Positions 29,453-39,096 are shown, counted from the stretch's first letter. The stretch: 64,000 bases of DNA from Prevotella melaninogenica (GCF_013267595.1 NZ_CP054011.1:634147-698146); one strand, 5' to 3'. Translations and numbers: made by a program. The notes: a model not told the origin generated them from the sequence alone.

Positions 29453-30661
29453 TTACATCTGATAATCCTTTGCCAAACCTCCAGCACTTGTTTCCTTATA
29501 AAGAGACGGAATATCATGTCCAGTCTGCTTCATAACCTCTACAACACGGTCAAATGAAACGCGATGGCTACCATCACTGAAGGATGCATAAAGCTGAGCA
29601 TCTAATGCTCGACAAGCTGCAAAAGCATTACGTTCGATACAAGGAATCTGTACTAAACCACACACGGGATCACATGTCATACCTAAATGGTGCTCCAAAC
29701 CCATTTCTGCAGCATATTCAATCTGAGATGGACTACCACCAAACAACTGACAAGAAGCTGCTGATGCCATTGCACAAGCTACTCCAACTTCACCCTGACA
29801 ACCAACTTCTGCACCTGAAATAGAAGCATTATATTTTACTATATTACCAAAAAGACCTGCTGTTGCAAGTGCATGCAATATCTTAGTTTCTGAAAAATCA
29901 TGTCCCTTTGATAGGTGATACAGGACTGCAGGGACTACGCCACAGGCACCACAAGTAGGTGCGGTCACAATCGTACCACCAGAGGCATTCTCCTCACTAA
30001 CTGCCAAAGCGTATGAATAAACCATTCCTCGACTCTGCAACGAAGGCTTATATCCACGTGCCTTTATATAATAATTAGGTGCTTTACGAGCAAGGTTCAA
30101 TGGACCTGGTAAGGCTCCTTCACTGTCAAGACCACGCTCAACAGCAGCCTGCATTGTTTTCCAGACTTCACGCAGATAGTCCCATAAATCATCCTCCTCA
30201 CAATGTTTTACATACTCCCAATAACCACGTCCATGATGCTCACACCATGTTTGGATATCTTTAAGTGTATGCAAATCATAGACAGACTCCTTATGGAAGT
30301 AGTCGTCTGTGGCCTTTCCTTCTGACAAAGCACCACCTCCAACACTGTATACAGTCCATTCGTCTAAGAGATCTTGACTGTTATTATAGGCACGAAACAA
30401 CATGCCATTAGGATGATAAGGAAGGAAAACCGAAGGTTCCCATACTATTTCTACTGGTGCTATTTGCTTTAGTACGTCAATAATGGCCTTATCTGTCATG
30501 TGCCCCTTACCTGTGGCAGCCAAGCTTCCATACAAAGTAACTTCAAATCTTGCTGCTTCTGGATGACGTTCTGCAAAGATTATCGCTGCACGCTGTGGTC
30601 CCATCGTATGACTACTTGATGGACCCTTACCGATTCTAAATATCTCTCTTAATGATTCCAT
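29453..30661 (-). CDS. sdaA: L-serine ammonia-lyase (iron-sulfur)
   Basis: This 402-residue single-chain L-serine dehydratase makes pyruvate and ammonia from serine. The N-terminal beta domain has SLREIFRIGKGPSSSHTMGPQ-type sequence (written here in part: GKGPSSSHTMGP), the catalytic alpha domain has TAPTCGACGVVPAVL, SGAEVGCQGEVGVACAMASA, and CDPVCGLVQIPCIERNA with the cluster cysteines. The ATG at 30661 is preferred over the TTG five codons upstream because MESLREIF is the usual family start. It stands alone with a TACATTTG box 42 bp upstream. Confidence 0.95.
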   Translation of the reverse strand: MESLREIFRIGKGPSSSHTMGPQRAAIIFAERHPEAARFEVTLYGSLAATGKGHMTDKAIIDVLKQIAPVEIVWEPSVFLPYHPNGMLFRAYNNSQDLLDEWTVYSVGGGALSEGKATDDYFHKESVYDLHTLKDIQTWCEHHGRGYWEYVKHCEEDDLWDYLREVWKTMQAAVERGLDSEGALPGPLNLARKAPNYYIKARGYKPSLQSRGMVYSYALAVSEENASGGTIVTAPTCGACGVVPAVLYHLSKGHDFSETKILHALATAGLFGNIVKYNASISGAEVGCQGEVGVACAMASAASCQLFGGSPSQIEYAAEMGLEHHLGMTCDPVCGLVQIPCIERNAFAACRALDAQLYASFSDGSHRVSFDRVVEVMKQTGHDIPSLYKETSAGGLAKDYQM

Positions 30662-30702
30662 ATATGGTTGTCCCAAATACTTTCTTATTTACTATTCTGC
30701 TG

Positions 30703-30710
30703 CAAATGTA
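30703..30710 (-). promoter_or_regulatory. Candidate -7 box for serine dehydratase
   Basis: Minus strand TACATTTG, 42 bp before the ATG at 30661. Confidence 0.5.
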
Positions 30711-30933
30711 CGAAAAAAAACGTCAATTAAGTAGAAATGCATCTTATAAATTGTCGGATATGATTTTTTATTATCTAAAACCTATTCCTATAGGTTATAT
30801 TTCTAATTTTCCTTTTAATCGATTATTCTAAGGAGAGGGTGCTATCAAATATTTATTTGTTGAAATAGAAATACCATGTCTATCCATTACCATGACTCTC
30901 GTATTCTGCAGGTTACCCTCCTATTAATTGTTA

Positions 30934-31168
30934 TTTGTAAATAATTTTCGTGCAAGTTGAATCTAAAACATGCTCTTTTCGCTTCTAAAAGACGCCTAAT
31001 AGGCTTGCAATAGGTGCCCTTTTGAGGTCTTATTAACGCCCTTTTGAAGTCCAATTAAGCACCTTTTCTTGTATGAGTTTATAACAACTTGATTTCCTGT
31101 TGGTTACAAATCCTCTCTTCATACGTATTTTTACCTTTATTTATTGATATGTTATTCGAAATTATGTC
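30934..31168 (-). repeat. 247-bp leader-plus-22-mer intergenic element, copy 4
   Basis: On the minus strand it runs from a TTTCGAATAACA edge, through a GGATTTGTAACC leader, to tandem 22-bp units starting AAAAGGTGCTTA, AAAAGGGCGTTA and AAAAGGGCACC, and ends at ACGAAAATTATTTACAAA. It is about 235 bp, slightly shorter than the other copies. It lies upstream of serine dehydratase. Confidence 0.78.
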
Positions 31169-31253
31169 ATGATTTTTCATAATACTCATAATATTTTCAT
31201 AGTAATCAATATAACAAGGTTTTCTATATCAGAGAATGAAAAGAAAACAGGTA

Positions 31254-31458
31254 GTTAAACCCAAATCGGTCATTAGACCACAATATGTATAATTCTTCTT
31301 ACTATGGTATTGTTTCCTAACATCTTTATTGTCTTATCGGTATCTTGTCCGTCTTTGTAACTTGACGTAGTTCCGCTATGCCTGCATTACAAAGCCAAAC
31401 AATCTGCTCGATAAAAAACAAAATATGTTTAGGCTCTAATGACCGATTTGGGTTTAAC
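31254..31458. mobile_element. MITE family A, copy 1 (205 bp)
   Basis: The ends GTTAAACCCAAATCGGTCAT and its inverse form a 24-bp terminal inverted repeat around an AT-rich centre with no reading frame. A second copy in opposite orientation lies at 38893-39096 with a closely matching interior. Size, lack of coding and long terminal repeats define a MITE. Forty-two bases separate it from an IS1634-type element. A target duplication cannot be resolved because the ends lie in TTAA-type palindromes. Confidence 0.88.
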
Positions 31459-31499
31459 AGCCTTGGCAATATATTTATTGCAATTCATATTGCAATCTT

Positions 31500-33605
31500 A
31501 TCCCAAGTTTAACACCTATTGTCGTAGAATCTCGCTGTTACTTCACTTTTGAAGTTTTAGCTATGAACTCTGTGTCCTACAAATTTTTATTTTTCTGAAT
31601 GGTGCATATTTTATTTTCAATTTATCGTATATAGCAGTTGCCTGTTTTGAGGGATTGCTGCATTGTCGCATCTGTACGATGTCTCCCAATGGGTTCCTGC
31701 CTTCTGTGGTTACGAGTTTCTGGGTGCTCATCCTCCGCACGATTTCGGTCCAATAGCAGGATTCGCCTTCTCTCTTCAACTGGCAACGGATGGTGTTTAC
31801 CACCCAATAGGCAAGCAGGCCGAAGAAAAGGTGCGCATCGCTCCGGTCATCGGTCTGATGGTATATAGGACGGAGGTTCAGGTCGGTCTTCAACTGCCTG
31901 TTGGTACATTCGATTTCTCGTATGAGATTGTAATAGTCCCACGTGGTACACTCGTCGAGGGTCTCTACATTGGTCCGTAAGAAGTATACGCCATGTCCGG
32001 ACTCAATGGCTGAGAGGTCTTTGAGCTTCCAGTCTACACGTAGCATTTCCTTTGGCTTTTCTTCGTTTCTAACGTAGTCTATCGCATAGTATTTTGCGAT
32101 AGAGGGGTATTTCTGTATGGCTCGGCCCGTACGCTCTACAACCTTCTCGTAGAGTTTCGTTCCACCTTTCTTTGCAACACCATCATTTATCTTATTCAGC
32201 TCTGTTTCAAACCTTTCACGCCAGAGTTTGTTCATTGACGATTGGGTCATTGCCTTAGATGGAGAAGTTATTTCAAGGTAGTAGTCCTCACCTTCCGTGT
32301 GTACTTTGTTGAGCATTATCGTTTGCTTTCGGGCATCTTTCACCATCACGCTCTTGTGGTCCTCACTGAGCGTGTAATCTTTCAACTTGGTGCGGGATAC
32401 GCAGAGATAGTTGTAGCCCTTTGCCTTGATAAGCTTCAGATTGTCTTCGGTTGCAATGCCTGCATCCATCACAATAAGCGACTTTTCTTTTTGTACAGGA
32501 TTCCTGCCTGCCAGTGTATCTATCATATCTGGCAGTGATTTAGGGTCAGCCGTATTGCCTTCCAGGATAGAAGAATAGCGTATGAACCCCTCCTTATTGA
32601 TACACAGGGCCAGGACGAGAAGTTTACAATCTGATCGCTTCTCCTTTGATCTACCGAACTGTGCCTTCTTGCTTTCACGCTTACTACCCTCAAAGTAGAA
32701 GTTAGTCAAATCAAAGAGCATCAGCTTGTTATCTATATTGAAAAGGTTATCTGTGACGTTGCACAGGTGACGTTCTATCTTTTCCTTGAGCTCATAAAGC
32801 TTGTCCGTTACCTTGTATAGGGCATTGATACCTGGAGTCCAGTCTTGCGAACCTGTGTAAAGCTCGGCGGCAGCCGAATTGTCCCTGAGATAATAATACG
32901 AGGAACGTTCAGACACGGCATACACTGTCCGGATAATAAGCGCAGAGAGTGCGGTGTGGATAGAATGGTTACTCCATCCTTGGTCACGCAGGAACTCTTC
33001 CAACCCCAGCTTGTCAATGGTCTGCTTACAGAGCCATTCTGCACCGACATTCCTTGCGTCAGTATGTTCTGCCGTATCAAGGTCAATATAACGTTCAGAC
33101 TCCTTTATGGCCTTCTGTTCCTTCTTATCGAATCTATCAATGCCACCTTCCTCTTTCATCCGCTACCACCACTCATCTGCCTTTGTCTGTTCCAATGCGG
33201 TGAGTCCTTCCAGCGGCTTGCCAAATAAAGAATTAGTTCCTCTGTTCTTAAAACGCTCTGTCAGTGCAAAGGCAATCCTTCTGACCTGCAAGGCTGTGAG
33301 AGAAGGTTCAAAACCGATATTGAGCAGGATGAGCGAATGTACGTGTCCAGCCACGTCACGATAGGACTCTTTTAGTCTATAATAAAGAGCCTTCTCCCCA
33401 GTTGCTGGGTTGAAACGTGTCTGTACATTTGCGTGCATGGGTGCAAAGTAACAAAAAAAAAATTGATATGCTGGTGTCCTACAAATCAGATTTTGCCCAT
33501 ATTTAGAAAACGCTATGCCTGATTATTAAGCACTTAGCAAATCAGAAGCCTTCAAAATATACTGAAAATTTATGAAAAATAATTTTGCCCGTTAAACTTG
33601 AGTTA
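31500..33605 (-). mobile_element. IS1634-type insertion sequence, copy 1 (degraded)
   Basis: The ends are TCCCAAGTTTAAC at 31501 and the inverse of AACTCAAGTTTAAC at 33605, against AACCCAAGTTTAAC in the second copy at 50686-52793. Both copies share the layout and most of the sequence. No target duplication is seen. The ends carry substitutions and the transposase has an internal stop, so this copy is probably inactive. Confidence 0.85.
31561..33438 (-). pseudogene. IS1634-type transposase with in-frame TAG
   Basis: The frame runs from an ATG at 33438 (MHANVQTRFNPATGEKALYY) for 91 residues to ADEWW, then a TAG at about 33162-33164, then continues in the same frame for 532 more residues to the stop at 31561. 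The intact copy at 50748-52628 has Ser-Arg at this point (WWSRMEKEGG), so a serine codon has become TAG by a point change. DDE-transposase landmarks are still present, such as NKLMLFDLTNFYFEGSKR, VMDAGIATEDNL, and a late INREIECTNRQLKT-type segment (read here as IREIECTNRQLKTDLNL). The gene is best called a pseudogene unless UAG is read through. Confidence 0.9.
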
Positions 33606-33725
33606 GAGGTTTGGTTTAAACGGATAAGCCTAAATAATTCTATTAAGTTCGATATTTTATCCCCCCTACTCTACCTTTTTGTTTCTTTTTATTAGTCAAG
33701 AAAGTGTTTTATCATGTGTTTTTTG

Positions 33726-33733
33726 TATCTTTG
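33726..33733 (+). promoter_or_regulatory. Candidate -7 box for the DUF4230 pair
   Basis: TATCTTTG, 25 bp before the first DUF4230 start. Confidence 0.55.
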
Positions 33734-33757
33734 CGCAGATAATTATAAAGATTTAGA

Positions 33758-34426
33758 ATGAAACATTTCGCCCTCATACTGTCGATTCTTTCATTGCTGA
33801 CAGTGGCTTGTACTGATAAAAAAAGTACAGAAGAGCCAGTTGCAAAGGTTATTGATACGATTCCAATGTTGGTAACACAGGTACAGCAATGTTCACGACT
33901 TTACACAACAGAATACCGTATTCATAAGATTATCACTCATGATGATAAGATGAAACTGTCTGGCTCGTTCATGAAGCAAGACTTCAGTGTGACTTTACCA
34001 TTAGGTGATCGTCGAATTGCAATTCCAATGGACGCTACATTGAAAGCCTACATAGACTTATCTGGTTTTAGTGATAAGAATATTCAACGCCAAGGAAAGG
34101 AACTTCTCATTACCCTACCCGATCCAAAGATTGTTCTTACTTCAACAAAGATTAATCATAAGGAGGTGAAGGAATATGTGGCACTGACACGTCATAACTT
34201 TACGGATGCTGAACTTACAAGTTATGAAGCACAAGGAAGAAAACAGATTATAGCTTCTATACCACAGATGGGTATCATCGAACAGGCACAAGAAAGTGCT
34301 GCACGACAGCTTGTTCCGATCTTTACTGCTATGGGGTATAAAGAATCTGACATAACTGTCTCATTCCGCAAAAAGTTTACTCTGAAGGATTTAGGACAGG
34401 TGATTGAAGTAAATAAAAAGGATTGA
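33758..34426 (+). CDS. DUF4230 lipoprotein
   Basis: A 222-residue protein with a lipoprotein signal MKHFALILSILSLLTVAC. The body matches the DUF4230 pattern: a strand pair YTTEYRIHKIITHDDK, a KVYIDLSGF-like turn (KAYIDLSGFSDKNI), and a C-terminal LVPIFTAMGYKESDITVSF. The family is common in Bacteroidetes and of unknown function. It overlaps the next DUF4230 gene by 4 bp. Two adjacent, diverged copies suggest they act as a heteromer in the envelope, though that is only inferred. Confidence 0.83.
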   Translation: MKHFALILSILSLLTVACTDKKSTEEPVAKVIDTIPMLVTQVQQCSRLYTTEYRIHKIITHDDKMKLSGSFMKQDFSVTLPLGDRRIAIPMDATLKAYIDLSGFSDKNIQRQGKELLITLPDPKIVLTSTKINHKEVKEYVALTRHNFTDAELTSYEAQGRKQIIASIPQMGIIEQAQESAARQLVPIFTAMGYKESDITVSFRKKFTLKDLGQVIEVNKKD

Positions 34427-35106
34427 AAATGGAAACAAGAACACCTGAAAATATAATAACAGAGCAAAAGAAGAATGATATTAAGCCGAATAAGAAAGGA
34501 CTTCTTAGTCGTTTCTTATCATTTAATAAAGGCTGTCTGCTGACCTTTTTAATCATCATTAGTATTTGTGTCGGTCTATTTTATTGGTTTAATTCATCCA
34601 ATAAGATAAGTATATCTGCTGATCAGCGTATTGATATAACGCCAACACAGATACAACAAATACAAGATATAGGTCAGTGGGAATTTCTTGCAATCAATGA
34701 TGAAGAACTCATAGATACGGTGAGTCGTGGCTTTTTCTCTGACTCAGAACTTGTGCGTATCTATTATGGTACGGTTCGTTTAGGTGTTGACTTGCATCAG
34801 ACAGAACCTCATTGGCTTCGTGTTGAGAATGACAGTGTTATCGTTGCAAAGTTGCCACCTATTGGATTACTTGACACTAACTTTATCGACGAGGCTAAAT
34901 CACGCTCATTTTTTGAGAAAGGAGACTGGACTTCGGCTGATCGTGAACAACTCTATAATCGTGCCTATAAAAAGATGTTAGCTCGTTGTATGACAACTGA
35001 GAATATTAGAATTGCTGAGAAAAATGCTAAACAACAGTTTACTCAGTTCCTCCGTTCTATGGGATATAAAAACATTAAGGTTGAGTTTGTCTCAAAGAAA
35101 CAATAA
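34423..35106 (+). CDS. DUF4230 membrane-anchored protein
   Basis: The 227-residue protein has a polar N-terminus, one helix (GCLLTFLIIISICVGLFYWF, about residues 36-55), then a DUF4230 domain with IQDIGQWEFLAINDEELIDTV and TVRLGVDL, ending QFTQFLRSMGYKNIKVEF. It is coupled to the upstream DUF4230 lipoprotein by a 4-bp overlap. The domain probably faces the periplasm. Function is unknown. Confidence 0.83.
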   Translation: MKMETRTPENIITEQKKNDIKPNKKGLLSRFLSFNKGCLLTFLIIISICVGLFYWFNSSNKISISADQRIDITPTQIQQIQDIGQWEFLAINDEELIDTVSRGFFSDSELVRIYYGTVRLGVDLHQTEPHWLRVENDSVIVAKLPPIGLLDTNFIDEAKSRSFFEKGDWTSADREQLYNRAYKKMLARCMTTENIRIAEKNAKQQFTQFLRSMGYKNIKVEFVSKKQ

Positions 35107-35162
35107 CAAACACAGTTATTAGGAAGTTTACAGTTTTATAATTGAGGGGTAATAAAAGGATA

Positions 35163-36524
35163 ATGGCATCAGAAGAAACAACACAACATATAAAAAGCAT
35201 GACAGAAGGCGCTCCTTCACGTGCTATCTTGAATTTTGCACTACCTCTCATTCTTGGTTATATATTGCAGCAAATGTATCTAATTATTGATGCTGCAATA
35301 GTAGGAAGATGGATAGGTGTAGAGGCTTTGGCTGCTGTAGGTGCGTCAAGTAGTATCATGTTTCTTATCATGGGCTTTTGTAATGGTTCATGCGCTGGTT
35401 TTGCTATACCTGTAGCTCAAGCGTTTGGAGCAAAGGACTACCATAAGATGCGTTGTTATGTTAGCAACGCTATGCGTATTGCTTTAGTATTAGCCATCGT
35501 CATTACGTTACTTTCCTGTTTTCTATGTGATAAGATTCTACAAATGGTTAACACGCCAGAAGATATTTTTCATGACGCTTATGTCTTTCTTTTTCTGCAG
35601 TTTTGCACTATCCCTTTTACTATTGCCTATAATCTCTTATCTGGTCAGATACGAGCATTAGGTAATTCCAAGCAGCCTTTTTACTTTCTTCTTGCATCCT
35701 CTTTCTTAAACATTTTTCTTGATATTTTTTTCATTCTGTTACTTGGAATGGGAGTTGAAGGAGCTGGTATAGCAACTTTTCTCAGCCAGGTTTTTGCATC
35801 ATCATTATGTTGGTGGTTTATCAAACGACACATGACAATCCTCGTACCTATCGGTGATGAACGTCAGTTTGATAACAAAAGAATAAGTATTTTGCTGAAC
35901 AATGGTATACCTATGGGGCTACAATTCTCAATTACCTCTATTGGTATTATTATGCTGCAAAGTGCAAATAATGCTTTAGGAACAGTTTATGTCGCTTCAT
36001 TTACTGCAGCTATTCGTATTAAATACATATTCACCTGTGTACTTGAAAATATAGGTGTAGCCATGGCAACATACTGTGGACAAAACCTTGGTGCAAAGAG
36101 ACTTCAGCGAATAAAAACTGGTTTGAATGATGCAATGTGGATAATGATGGCTTATTTCGTTCTTACAGTTATTATTATCTATCCTTTTGCAGACGAAATG
36201 ATGATGATTTTTGTTAATGGAAAAGAGCAGGAAGTAATTGCAAATGCAGCACAATTGATGCGTATTTCAAACTGGTTCTATCCTTCATTGGGAGTTCTCG
36301 TCATACTTCGATACAGTATTCAAGGTCTTGGATATAGTAACTTGAGTATGATGAGTGGGGTTATGGAAATGATAGCACGCTGTGGTGTGAGTATTTGGTT
36401 AGTACCTGCTTTGGCATGGATAGGTGTTTGTTATGCTGACCCAGTAGCATGGATAATGGCAGATATATTCCTTATTCCAGCCTATATTTGGTTGATTAGA
36501 AGACTAAAGAGACAAATTGGATAG
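35163..36524 (+). CDS. MATE-family efflux transporter
   Basis: A 453-residue protein with about 12 helices in two similar halves. The first half begins with the family string LNFALPLILGYILQQMYLIIDAAIVGRWIG; the second half has NNGIPMGLQFSITSIGIIML. It is of the DinF/NorM-like type that exports cationic compounds with H+ or Na+. The ATG at 35163 is preferred to an upstream TTG because MASEETTQHIKSMTEG precedes the first helix as in relatives. It ends 20 bp inside the convergent 82-residue gene. Confidence 0.93.
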   Translation: MASEETTQHIKSMTEGAPSRAILNFALPLILGYILQQMYLIIDAAIVGRWIGVEALAAVGASSSIMFLIMGFCNGSCAGFAIPVAQAFGAKDYHKMRCYVSNAMRIALVLAIVITLLSCFLCDKILQMVNTPEDIFHDAYVFLFLQFCTIPFTIAYNLLSGQIRALGNSKQPFYFLLASSFLNIFLDIFFILLLGMGVEGAGIATFLSQVFASSLCWWFIKRHMTILVPIGDERQFDNKRISILLNNGIPMGLQFSITSIGIIMLQSANNALGTVYVASFTAAIRIKYIFTCVLENIGVAMATYCGQNLGAKRLQRIKTGLNDAMWIMMAYFVLTVIIIYPFADEMMMIFVNGKEQEVIANAAQLMRISNWFYPSLGVLVILRYSIQGLGYSNLSMMSGVMEMIARCGVSIWLVPALAWIGVCYADPVAWIMADIFLIPAYIWLIRRLKRQIG

Positions 36525-36752
36525 TTTTTTAATAGCCTCTTGCATATCTTCAGCAAATCTATTATGTGTCAAAAGAAACTCCTCTCGACCATTAGCTAAC
36601 AATTTGTATAGTTCTGGACTCATCCCATCTACATATGAACTGATGGCATATTCGATGTCATCTTTCTGTCGTTCGCTGTTTGAGAATGCGTAAACTTGAT
36701 ACTTCTGATGGAAAAAGCAATAGGCTGACTCAATGCTATCTTTTGTAATCAT
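36504..36752 (-). CDS. Small conserved-looking protein, unknown
   Basis: The 82-residue product (MITKDSIESAYCFFHQKYQVY...) is helical, with no signal or membrane segment. No family is recognised. It lies 31 bp after the NUDIX gene on the same strand and probably shares its transcript. Its last codons overlap the convergent MATE gene by 21 bp. The good reading frame and operon position support it as real. Confidence 0.6.
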   Translation of the reverse strand: MITKDSIESAYCFFHQKYQVYAFSNSERQKDDIEYAISSYVDGMSPELYKLLANGREEFLLTHNRFAEDMQEAIKKLSNLSL

Positions 36753-36783
36753 GTTCTTATCTATTAGAATGTTTGAAATTAAA

Positions 36784-37350
36784 TCAATCTTTGATGCTAA
36801 AGTATTTCCATAATGGAGCTACCATTAATGCTTGAATAAACTCACCACGTAATAACATTTGTTTTACTTCCTCCTTAGGACAAAGAAAAACATCTATGTC
36901 TTCTGTCTCATCAAGATGCTGCTTGCTTGTCTTTTTCACGCCACGAGCGTAGAAGCAATGACATAAGTTATCCATAACTCCTGGGTTAGGAGCTATGGTC
37001 ATAATCTCTTCCCAATTACCACCAGTGTACCCAGTTTCTTCTTCTAATTCTCGTTGTGCTGCATGTAGCGGAACCTCTCCTTGTTCTACCACTCCTGCAC
37101 AAATCTCTGTTGACACAACGCCAAGTCCGTGTCTATATTGACGCTCCAGGATAAGTTTCCCATCTTCTGTCTCAGCAATTACATTAATCCACTTTGGATA
37201 TGAAAGTACATAATAGTCATCATAAATCTTTCCATTTGGTAACTGAACGGTATCACGACGAGCCTTCATCCAAGGTCGATTAATAAGTTGCTCGGATGCA
37301 AGTATACTCCATTTCATATCTTCATCGTTTCGTTGCTTATTCTTATCCAT
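36784..37350 (-). CDS. NUDIX hydrolase
   Basis: A 188-residue ADP-ribose pyrophosphatase-like NUDIX protein. The Nudix box G-x5-E-x7-REUxEExGU is seen as GEVPLHAAQRELEEETGY at about residues 91-108, preceded by STEICAGVVEQ. The substrate is probably a nucleoside diphosphate linked to another group; ADP-ribose is the best guess from the N-terminal region and length. Two TAnnTTTG boxes lie upstream on its strand at 37379 and 37407. Confidence 0.9.
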   Translation of the reverse strand: MDKNKQRNDEDMKWSILASEQLINRPWMKARRDTVQLPNGKIYDDYYVLSYPKWINVIAETEDGKLILERQYRHGLGVVSTEICAGVVEQGEVPLHAAQRELEEETGYTGGNWEEIMTIAPNPGVMDNLCHCFYARGVKKTSKQHLDETEDIDVFLCPKEEVKQMLLRGEFIQALMVAPLWKYFSIKD

Positions 37351-37378
37351 AACATCATAAAATGTGATTCAGTAGATA

Positions 37379-37414
37379 CAAAGTTATTATATTCCAATTT
37401 AATGTGCAAATATA
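37379..37414 (-). promoter_or_regulatory. Two candidate -7 boxes for the NUDIX gene
   Basis: Minus strand TAACTTTG (37379-37386) and TATATTTG (37407-37414), 29 and 57 bp before the start. Confidence 0.45.
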
Positions 37415-37559
37415 ATGCTTGTCATTTACTTTTTATTACGTTTAGCTTTTAGTTATTTATGAAAGAGTTTTTTCCTTTTTACCCTACCTTAAACCTTTTC
37501 AAATAGAAAAAACAACAAAGAAAATCATTTTTGTTGACGAAACTATCAATTAAATTTTA

Positions 37560-37567
37560 TATCTTTG
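37560..37567 (+). promoter_or_regulatory. Candidate -7 box for a small ORF
   Basis: TATCTTTG, about 92 bp before the ATG at 37659. Confidence 0.45.
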
Positions 37568-37658
37568 TAAACAAGATAACAAGGACTTGCCGTATCCTAA
37601 ATCAATTATAATCAGGGGTATGCTTTACGGCAGAGCTACTCTATGGAGGAATATTACT

Positions 37659-37778
37659 ATGAAACGTAAACCAAAGATGCACAACGAACAAGAGTTTAAC
37701 CTTGATAATGTTTATCAAGAGGATGAGCGTCAACTTGATAATTTAGACGATAACTCCTTTGATTTGAGATATAAATGA
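37659..37778 (+). CDS. Small acidic protein of 39 residues
   Basis: The ATG at 37659 follows a good ribosome site (GGAGGA at about 37645) and gives MKRKPKMHNEQEFNLDNVYQ, ending with an acidic stretch QLDNLDDNSFDLRYK. An upstream in-frame start at 37587 would add 24 residues that look like leader sequence. A promoter box TATCTTTG lies upstream. No family is known to me. The basic start and acidic end, with a clean promoter and ribosome site, support a real small gene. The 37779-38087 spacer after it holds nothing I can name. Confidence 0.5.
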   Translation: MKRKPKMHNEQEFNLDNVYQEDERQLDNLDDNSFDLRYK

Positions 37779-38087
37779 CAATTACTAAGGCTTGTGACAT
37801 CTATGGAGTTTCCTTGAACAGCGCTTGGTATACGTAGTAATGTTATAAGCTTTTGGCATTATCATATTCTACAAAACTTTCAATTAAACTTGAAAGTAGC
37901 TTCTTTTATGTGCGTATACTTGGGTATATTGACAAGAAATCATCAAGTTTAATTTTCATACATAATAGATCTAATTTTATTGACTGATTCTACTTCAAAG
38001 TAACTTTATGTGCTATAAATGCTCTAATTATTGTTAATTAAGCAAGAATTATCATCTATTATTATGTTACATAACATTAATTTTTAG

Positions 38088-38095
38088 TAACTTTG
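38088..38095 (+). promoter_or_regulatory. Candidate -7 box for rplU-rpmA
   Basis: TAACTTTG, 87 bp before the L21 start, in the form used by highly expressed genes of the order. Confidence 0.6.
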
Positions 38096-38100
38096 CAACC

Positions 38101-38175
38101 GATTATGCCGTTTTGGGCTCAGAATAAGTGCTGGATAGATGCTCAGCCGCCCAGCGGTACAAACCCGTTTACAAT
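38101..38175 (+). promoter_or_regulatory. Possible structured L21 leader
   Basis: The leader is rich in GC compared with its surroundings and has mutually pairing words such as GGGCT / AGCC and GCTG / CAGC. Ribosomal protein operons often carry autoregulatory leaders. No known Bacteroidetes L21 leader consensus is in mind, so this is only a candidate. Confidence 0.3.
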
Positions 38176-38181
38176 AAAAAA

Positions 38182-38499
38182 ATGTACGCAATTGTAGAAA
38201 TTAACGGTCAGCAGTTCAAGGCTGAGGAGGGCAAGAAGCTCTTCGTAAACCACATCAAAGATGCGGAAGAAGGCAAGGCTGTTGAGTTTGACAAGGTTCT
38301 GTTGGTTGATAACAACGGAACAGTCACAGTAGGCGCACCAACTGTTGAGGGCGCAAAGGTAGTAGCTGAGGTAGTAGCTCCTCTCGTAAAAGGCGACAAG
38401 GTAGTTGTCTTCAAGATGAAACGTCGTAAGGACTACAGAAAGAAGAACGGTCATCGTTCACACTTCACTCAGGTAGAAATTAAATCAATTAACGCTTAA
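38182..38499 (+). CDS. rplU: 50S ribosomal protein L21
   Basis: The 105-residue protein begins [19 protein letters not shown], the family start, so the ATG at 38182 is used and not an earlier in-frame codon. It ends with [24 protein letters not shown], the RNA-binding signature of L21. It is followed by L27 after 16 bp, the usual gene order. Confidence 0.98.
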   Translation: MYAIVEINGQQFKAEEGKKLFVNHIKDAEEGKAVEFDKVLLVDNNGTVTVGAPTVEGAKVVAEVVAPLVKGDKVVVFKMKRRKDYRKKNGHRSHFTQVEIKSINA

Positions 38500-38515
38500 C
38501 AAGGAGGACTTAAGA

Positions 38516-38806
38516 ATGGCACATAAAAAAGGTGTAGGTAGTTCTAAGAACGGTCGCGAATCAGCTTCAAAGCGTTTAGGTGTTAAGATCTGGGGTGGCC
38601 AGAAGATTATCGCAGGTAACATTATCGTTCGCCAGCGCGGTAATAAGCACTTCCCAGGCGAGAACGTTGCACAGGGTAAGGACGACACATTGTATGCACT
38701 TGCAGACGGTGTTGTTTACTTCCACAAGGGCAAGTACAACAAGAGTACTGTTTCTGTCCTTTCAGAGGAAGTTTACGCTGCTAAGACTGTAAAGCCAGAA
38801 GCTTAA
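38516..38806 (+). CDS. rpmA: 50S ribosomal protein L27
   Basis: A 96-residue protein starting [20 protein letters not shown], with the L27 signature [22 protein letters not shown]. The N-terminal tail begins directly with AHKKG, so there is no cleaved leader as seen in Firmicutes. It ends the L21-L27 operon, with a strong terminator 40 bp later. Confidence 0.98.
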   Translation: MAHKKGVGSSKNGRESASKRLGVKIWGGQKIIAGNIIVRQRGNKHFPGENVAQGKDDTLYALADGVVYFHKGKYNKSTVSVLSEEVYAAKTVKPEA

Positions 38807-38844
38807 AGCGAAACAAACAAACAACTATTCCAAACAAACAACAT

Positions 38845-38880
38845 AATCCCGGTCTCCTTTTGGAGCCGGGATTCATGCTT
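38845..38880 (+). terminator. Intrinsic terminator after rpmA
   Basis: AATCCCGG-CTCC pairs with GGAG-CCGGGATT around a TTTT loop at 38845-38873, a strong stem. Confidence 0.88.
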
Positions 38881-38892
38881 TTATAGGAGTAC

Positions 38893-39096
38893 TTTAACCC
38901 AAATCGGTCATTAGAGGCTAAATATATTTTGTTTTATTATCGAGCAGATTGTTTGGCTTTGTAACGCAGGCATAGCGGGCTACGTCAAGTTACAAAGACA
39001 CACAAGATGCCGATAAGAAAATAAAAGATGTTAGGAAACAACACCATAGTAAGAAGAATTATACATATTGTGGTCTAATGACCGATTTGGGTTAAA
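38893..39096. mobile_element. MITE family A, copy 2 (204 bp)
   Basis: This copy is inverted relative to the one at 31254-31458. Ends TTTAACCCAAATCGGTCATT and its inverse match, and the interior shares long runs such as AGCAGATTGTTTGGCTTTGTAA and the TAGTAAGAAGAATTATACAT region. It sits 13 bp past the L27 terminator. Confidence 0.88.
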
